DNA of 64,000 bases from JBCCGL01 sp039029275 (lineage in GTDB: Bacteria; Pseudomonadota; Gammaproteobacteria; JBCCGL01): the NCBI GenBank assembly GCA_039029275.1, contig JBCCGL010000009.1, forward strand, positions 1 to 64,000, read 5' to 3'. The notes below the pieces were generated by a model. The model saw only the letters and a list, made by a program, of their open reading frames with translations. It did no database searches and was not told the origin of the DNA. How positions within the stretch are numbered: the first letter of the stretch is position 1; every line of letters begins with the position of its first letter. The position numbers and the translations under genes were made by a program. Below are positions 60,326-64,000 of this stretch, piece by piece.

Positions 60326-61246
60326 ATGGCAGACAGTGGATTTTTCTATGCCAAATTTCACTCGCAGATTGCCAACGTCCATACGTTTATCGCGGCCGCC
60401 CGCAGCGGAAGTTTCACCGCAGCTGCGCGTACCTTGCGCTTGACCCAACCCACTGTCAGTCAGCAGATCGCCGATCTGGAGGAGACTGCAGGCGATAAAC
60501 TGTTCAACCGGGAGCACCGCGGTGTGGCGCTGACAGAGTCTGGTCGAAAATTTTATAACACCTGTGCACAGCACTTCGACGAGATAGAAACGGCCTTTCA
60601 GGCGCTTTACTCTCCGGGTCAGAAAAATCGCGTACGTCTGGCAACAGACTTTGCCTTTTCAACCTACTGGCTGCTGCCCAGGCTCACCGAGATGCAGCGT
60701 TCGTTTGCAAAACTTGATTTGCAGATTATTACAGCGCTCGTGCCATCAACCATCGACCGCGCTGATTGGGATCTGCTGGTCGAGTACCGCGAAGACGCCT
60801 CGACGGCAGACAACTGCAAAACACTTTTTAGCGAAAACGTCGTGGCGGTGTGCAGTTCCGGATTTTTTGAGCGGCTCGGACCATTTAAAACCGTCGACGC
60901 TCTGCAAAGCGTGCCGCACATTACGATGGAGCTCGGTGCCTGTCCGCAGTTTTACGATTGGCATCGCTGGTATGCGCTGTTGGGCAGTTCGTCCCAGAAC
61001 ATAAGCGTTGGGTTTACCGCCGGAAATTTTATGCTGGGCTGTCAGGCTGCACTTGCCGGGCACGGGCTGTTTCTTTCGCAAAAGGAGTTTGTCGTCGATT
61101 ACCTGAACAATGGTGATCTGGTTTCAGCCTTTCCTTTTGTAGGCAGTAGCGAGCGCCCTTATGTCGTTGAGCACAAGCGCAACATGCGTTCGATCGAAGC
61201 AGGCATTTTTGCCTGGATATGCGAGAGGATGGCCACCAATGATTGA
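60326..61246 (+). CDS. LysR-family regulator, choline-sulfate utilisation type
   Basis: 306 residues. Winged helix-turn-helix at ~15-75 (FIAAARSGSFTAAARTLRLTQPTVSQQI) and a two-lobed effector domain. Its divergent position next to betC is that of the choline-sulfate utilisation regulators, so it probably activates betC in response to choline sulfate or choline. The last codons overlap the start of the cysteine-synthase-like gene by 8 bases. It could also repress or activate that gene. Confidence 0.9.
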   Translation: MADSGFFYAKFHSQIANVHTFIAAARSGSFTAAARTLRLTQPTVSQQIADLEETAGDKLFNREHRGVALTESGRKFYNTCAQHFDEIETAFQALYSPGQKNRVRLATDFAFSTYWLLPRLTEMQRSFAKLDLQIITALVPSTIDRADWDLLVEYREDASTADNCKTLFSENVVAVCSSGFFERLGPFKTVDALQSVPHITMELGACPQFYDWHRWYALLGSSSQNISVGFTAGNFMLGCQAALAGHGLFLSQKEFVVDYLNNGDLVSAFPFVGSSERPYVVEHKRNMRSIEAGIFAWICERMATND

Positions 61247-62228
61247 CCGAAAACACAGTTGCGAAAACGAACACGTCGCAATGCATTCAATCCTCGACGC
61301 GATCGGCAACACGCCGCTGGTGCGACTTGACCGGCTGGTTGAACACTATGGCTGCAAGGGTACGATCCTCGCCAAACTCGATCACCTCAATCCGGGATTT
61401 TCGAAAAAAGATCGCGCAGCCCTTGGCGTGATTGAAGCCGCCGAGCGCGACCGCAGCCTGAAACCCGGCCAAACGGTGGTCGAGCTGACCAGCGGCAATA
61501 TGGGGACTGGCCTCGCCATCGTATGCGGGATCAAGGGATACCCCTTTGTCGCCGTGATGTCGAAGGGCAATTCAGCCGAGCGCGCGCGCATGATGACGGC
61601 GCTGGGAGCAGAAGTGGTGCTGGTTGACCAACTGCCAGAAAGCCAACCAGGGGAAGTGTCGGGTGCGGACCTGGCCGAAGTGGATCGCGCGGCAACCGAG
61701 CTAAGCGAAGCGCGCGGCGCGTTTCGAGCCGACCAATTCCGTCGTGTCGGCAATCCCGGATCGCACGAAAGCACAACCGGCCCTGAACTGTGGCAACAGT
61801 CCGGTGGAGCCATCGATGCGTTCTGCGATTTTGTTGGCTCTGGTGGCACCCTCGCGGGTACGTCCAAGTTTTTGCGCGCGCAAAATCCGAACATTAAATG
61901 CTATCCGATTGAGCCAGAAGGCGCGGCGGTTATCGCGGGTCAAGAGTTAACCAAGCAGGAACACCCGATTCAAGGCGGTGGCTATGCAATGGCTGATCTG
62001 GAATTCCTGCGCGAAATGCATTGGGACGGCTTTCTTCAGGTAGATGGCGAGACGGCGCGTCAGACCGCGCGCGATCTGGCACGGTTTGAAGGTATATTCG
62101 CTGGCTTTTCAGCGGGTGCGAATGTGGCGGGGGCAATCGCGCTTCTTAACGGAGATCATAGGGGCCAAACCGTCGCAGTAATCATTTGTGACTCCGGCTT
62201 AAAGTATCTTTCAACCGATCTTTTTTGA
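61239..62228 (+). CDS. Cysteine synthase-like PLP enzyme
   Basis: 329 residues from the ATG at 61239, which overlaps the LysR gene and has GAGAGGA 9 bases before it; ATG at 61281 is an alternative with no ribosome-binding site. Fold type II PLP enzyme: ILDAIGNTPLVRL, SKKDR with the PLP lysine at 57, the substrate loop TSGNMG, the phosphate loop GSGGT and CDSGLKYLST. These are traits of cysteine synthase and cystathionine beta-synthase. Being translationally coupled to a choline-sulfate regulator suggests a link to sulfur, or to another beta-replacement reaction. It is not the housekeeping cysK by context. Confidence 0.85.
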   Translation: MIDRKHSCENEHVAMHSILDAIGNTPLVRLDRLVEHYGCKGTILAKLDHLNPGFSKKDRAALGVIEAAERDRSLKPGQTVVELTSGNMGTGLAIVCGIKGYPFVAVMSKGNSAERARMMTALGAEVVLVDQLPESQPGEVSGADLAEVDRAATELSEARGAFRADQFRRVGNPGSHESTTGPELWQQSGGAIDAFCDFVGSGGTLAGTSKFLRAQNPNIKCYPIEPEGAAVIAGQELTKQEHPIQGGGYAMADLEFLREMHWDGFLQVDGETARQTARDLARFEGIFAGFSAGANVAGAIALLNGDHRGQTVAVIICDSGLKYLSTDLF

Positions 62229-62265
62229 GGCTGGGCACAATAGCGACAATAACCAAAGCGCCTTT

Positions 62266-62296
62266 GCAAAAAAAGGCCCGGAGTTTCCGGGCCTTT
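62266..62296. terminator. Bidirectional terminator
   Basis: AAAGGCCCGGA-GTT-TCCGGGCCTTT, an 11-base perfect stem between two convergent genes. The minus strand has a good T-run after it, so it ends the metal-transport operon, and it probably also ends the plus-strand transcript. Confidence 0.85.
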
Positions 62297-62334
62297 GAGG
62301 TGAGCGTTAAAGCTATTTCGTATTCGTTGATGCC

Positions 62335-63213
62335 TTACTTGCTGAGTGCCGTAATCAGCGTGTTGAGATTGTGTTCAAACATTTTCTCGTAGCTGGTCGC
62401 CGGGCCACCGCGCTCAGAAAGTGCATCTGAATAGATTCGACCCCCCACTTTGATTCCCGTCTCGCGTGAGATTTGCTCGACCAGCGTCGGGCTGGTGATG
62501 TTCTCGACAAATAGAGCGCCAGCGCCAACCTTCTTCAAGTGATCGATTAAATCTGCCAGTTCCTTGGCCGAGGGCTCGGCGTCCGTGTCTATGCCAACAG
62601 GTGCCAGAAACGTCATGCCGTAGGCGTTCTCGAGATAGCCGAACGCGTCGTGCGCTGTGACGACCGTGCGCTGGTCCGCCGGCAGCACCTTAAGCTTTTC
62701 GAGTGCGTCAGCATGCAGCGCCTGCAAGCGGGCCGTGTAGGCGGCGGCGTTGGACTCGTACACCGCTGCGTTGGCCGGATCGGCTTGCGACATGCCCTTT
62801 GCAATGTTGGTGACGTAAACCAGGCCGTTCGGGATGGAATTCCAGGCGTGCGGATCTGTCTCACCGTCAACTTCAAGCGGCGCGATGCCGTCGGTTGCAG
62901 TGAAGACGGTTGCCTTGGTTTCGGCATTTTCGATCAGCGTTTGCGACCAGGTTTCAAATCCCAAGCCGTTTACGAATACGACATCAGCATTGGAGACAGC
63001 GATGGCATCGCTCGCCGACGGTGAGTACACATGCGCGTCCGCATCGGGGCCAACAATCGTCGTCACTTCGGCGAGTTCACCGGTCACCTCGCTGACCATG
63101 TCGCCAAGAATTGAAAAACTGGCAACGACTTTTATCTTGTCCTGCGCAAATGCAGGCAGCGTTGCCACCATTAAACTGCTTGCAATCAATACAGCGCTAA
63201 ATTGCTGTTTCAC
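62335..63213 (-). CDS. Zn/Mn-type ABC transporter substrate-binding protein
   Basis: 292 residues, GTG start with GAGGA 7 bases before it. Signal peptide of ~23 residues (SLMVATLPAFAQ). Class A-I metal-binding fold: SFSILGDMVSEVTG, metal ligands at DAHVYSPS, DPHAWNS, AHDAFGYLENAYG and YSDALS. A long His/Asp-rich loop, usual in ZnuA, is absent, which favours the PsaA/SitA/TroA kind (manganese, iron or zinc). It lies 10 bases after the permease gene in the same operon. The metal cannot be settled by sequence. Confidence 0.92.
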   Translation of the reverse strand: MKQQFSAVLIASSLMVATLPAFAQDKIKVVASFSILGDMVSEVTGELAEVTTIVGPDADAHVYSPSASDAIAVSNADVVFVNGLGFETWSQTLIENAETKATVFTATDGIAPLEVDGETDPHAWNSIPNGLVYVTNIAKGMSQADPANAAVYESNAAAYTARLQALHADALEKLKVLPADQRTVVTAHDAFGYLENAYGMTFLAPVGIDTDAEPSAKELADLIDHLKKVGAGALFVENITSPTLVEQISRETGIKVGGRIYSDALSERGGPATSYEKMFEHNLNTLITALSK

Positions 63214-63223
63214 TCTTTTTTCC

Positions 63224-64000
63224 TCATGTAGATGGATGGTTTGAATCGGAATCGAGATTCCGGCTTGAAGTCAGACGACGCAGGGAATGAAAACCCAGCG
63301 GTCCGAAAATTAGGCTCAAAAAGAAAAGAACACCCGCGACGATAACGATGGCAGGGCCTGACGGCACGTTCGGCAGATAGAACGAAATAATCAGCCCAAG
63401 CCAGCAGCTCGCGAGGGCGAACACAAATGTCAGAAGCAGGTAATGTGTGATCGTCGAAACCCAGTAGCGCGCCGCTGTTGCGGGCAGAATCATAAGACCC
63501 ACCGCCATTAGTGTCCCCAGCGCTTTGAATGCGCCGAGTAAATTGAGCACAACCAGAAACATACACCACTGGGTGACCAGCCCCGGGCGTTGTGCCTGAC
63601 TCTCGTAAAAAACCGGATCGATCGTGCTGGTGATCAGCGGCCTGAGAATAAGGGCGAAGCTTATGAGCGTAATGGTTGCTGTCGCACCAATCAGCAGGAG
63701 CGTTTCATCGTCGATCCCGAGGATCGATCCGAACAGAAAACTCTTCAGCGGTACCGCAGAGCCCGCCGCAGAGAGGATGAAAATTCCCAGAGCGAGCGCA
63801 ATCAAATACAGCGATGCCAGGCTCGCGTCTTCGCGGATGATGGTTCTGCGCGCGAGCGCACTGGTCAGCGCAGCGACAGCAATTCCCGCAGTCAGTCCGC
63901 CGATTATCATCGACCCGACCGACAAACCTGCGATCACGAACGCAATCACGATGCCCGGCACAATCGCGTGCGCCATCGCTTCACCCGCCAGAGACAGGCG
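63224..64000 (-). CDS. Zn/Mn-type ABC transporter permease (partial at the right edge)
   Basis: At least 258 residues; the reading frame stays open to the last base, so the N-terminus lies outside. The visible GEAMAHAIVPGIVIAFVIAG matches the ABC-3 family start region, followed by ~7 membrane spans. The C-terminal part has LMAVGLMILPATAARYW. It forms the membrane channel of the uptake system with the binding protein downstream; the ATPase gene is presumably further upstream, beyond the window. Confidence 0.92.
   Translation of the reverse strand, partial: RLSLAGEAMAHAIVPGIVIAFVIAGLSVGSMIIGGLTAGIAVAALTSALARRTIIREDASLASLYLIALALGIFILSAAGSAVPLKSFLFGSILGIDDETLLLIGATATITLISFALILRPLITSTIDPVFYESQAQRPGLVTQWCMFLVVLNLLGAFKALGTLMAVGLMILPATAARYWVSTITHYLLLTFVFALASCWLGLIISFYLPNVPSGPAIVIVAGVLFFLSLIFGPLGFHSLRRLTSSRNLDSDSNHPST

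Noticed and set aside
1..64000. CRISPR arrays, insertion sequences, prophage genes and tRNA genes.
   Set aside because: None was seen: no regularly spaced repeats, transposase motifs or phage structural genes, and no tRNA-like cloverleaf in the gaps inspected by eye.

Overview
The window looks like a chromosomal segment of a free-living, respiring gammaproteobacterium. Support for this is the FabA/FabB unsaturated fatty acid pair, the hemC-hemD-hemX-hemY cluster, the dsbD-fxsA-groES-groEL neighbourhood, a cyoABCD quinol oxidase, cysJI and ahpCF. A perfect CIRCE element before groES argues against an enteric bacterium. Two sulfotransferases and choline-sulfate genes fit a marine or saline habitat, but that is inference and no genus can be named from the sequence alone.

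Layout. 1-430: 3' end of a 23S rRNA gene, 5S rRNA and the rrn terminator. 0.5-4.3 kb: a small surface-glycan island (two divergent GT4 glycosyltransferases and a sulfotransferase). 4.5-8.7 kb: hemCDXY. 8.9-14.1 kb: dsbD and fxsA, with a lone GT2 glycosyltransferase and a lone sulfotransferase set between conserved genes. 14.3-16.5 kb: CIRCE-groES-groEL. 16.5-21.5 kb: a GGDEF/EAL protein, a CapA-like lipoprotein, nadA and tag. 21.7-26.9 kb: DUF924, fabA-fabB, mazG, a YfaZ-like protein, murU and a cold-shock gene. 27-33.3 kb: a rubredoxin-reductase-like flavoprotein with a Nudix hydrolase, sseA, fadD, an alpha/beta hydrolase and an orphan ParA-like ATPase. 33.5-38.9 kb: ureohydrolase, LysR regulator, fdhD and a YdeP-type molybdoenzyme. 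38.9-43.3 kb: 1-Cys peroxiredoxin and cysJI. 43.4-50.5 kb: a tightly packed operon cyoA-cyoB-cyoC-cyoD-sco-MFS-fhuD-like with a structured leader carrying a possible 24-residue leader peptide. 50.5-56.5 kb: fumC, ahpCF, DinB and a DUF3179 protein. 56.7-62.2 kb: an osmolyte cluster with betI, a CntA-like Rieske oxygenase, betC, a LysR regulator and a cysteine-synthase-like enzyme. 62.3-64 kb: a Zn/Mn-type ABC uptake system running off the right edge.

How the parts work together. The haem genes and the terminal oxidase operon belong to aerobic respiration, with FumC in the TCA cycle. CysJI, SseA, BetC and the CysK-like enzyme concern sulfur supply. AhpCF, the 1-Cys peroxiredoxin and DsbD handle peroxide and thiol redox chemistry. 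The most unusual assemblies are (i) the cyo operon extended by a Sco protein, an MFS carrier and a FhuD-like binding protein, and (ii) the BetI/Rieske/BetC/LysR/CysK-like cluster, whose oxygenase has unusual active-site histidine spacing and no adjacent reductase. Coordinates of short sites were read by eye and may be off by a base.
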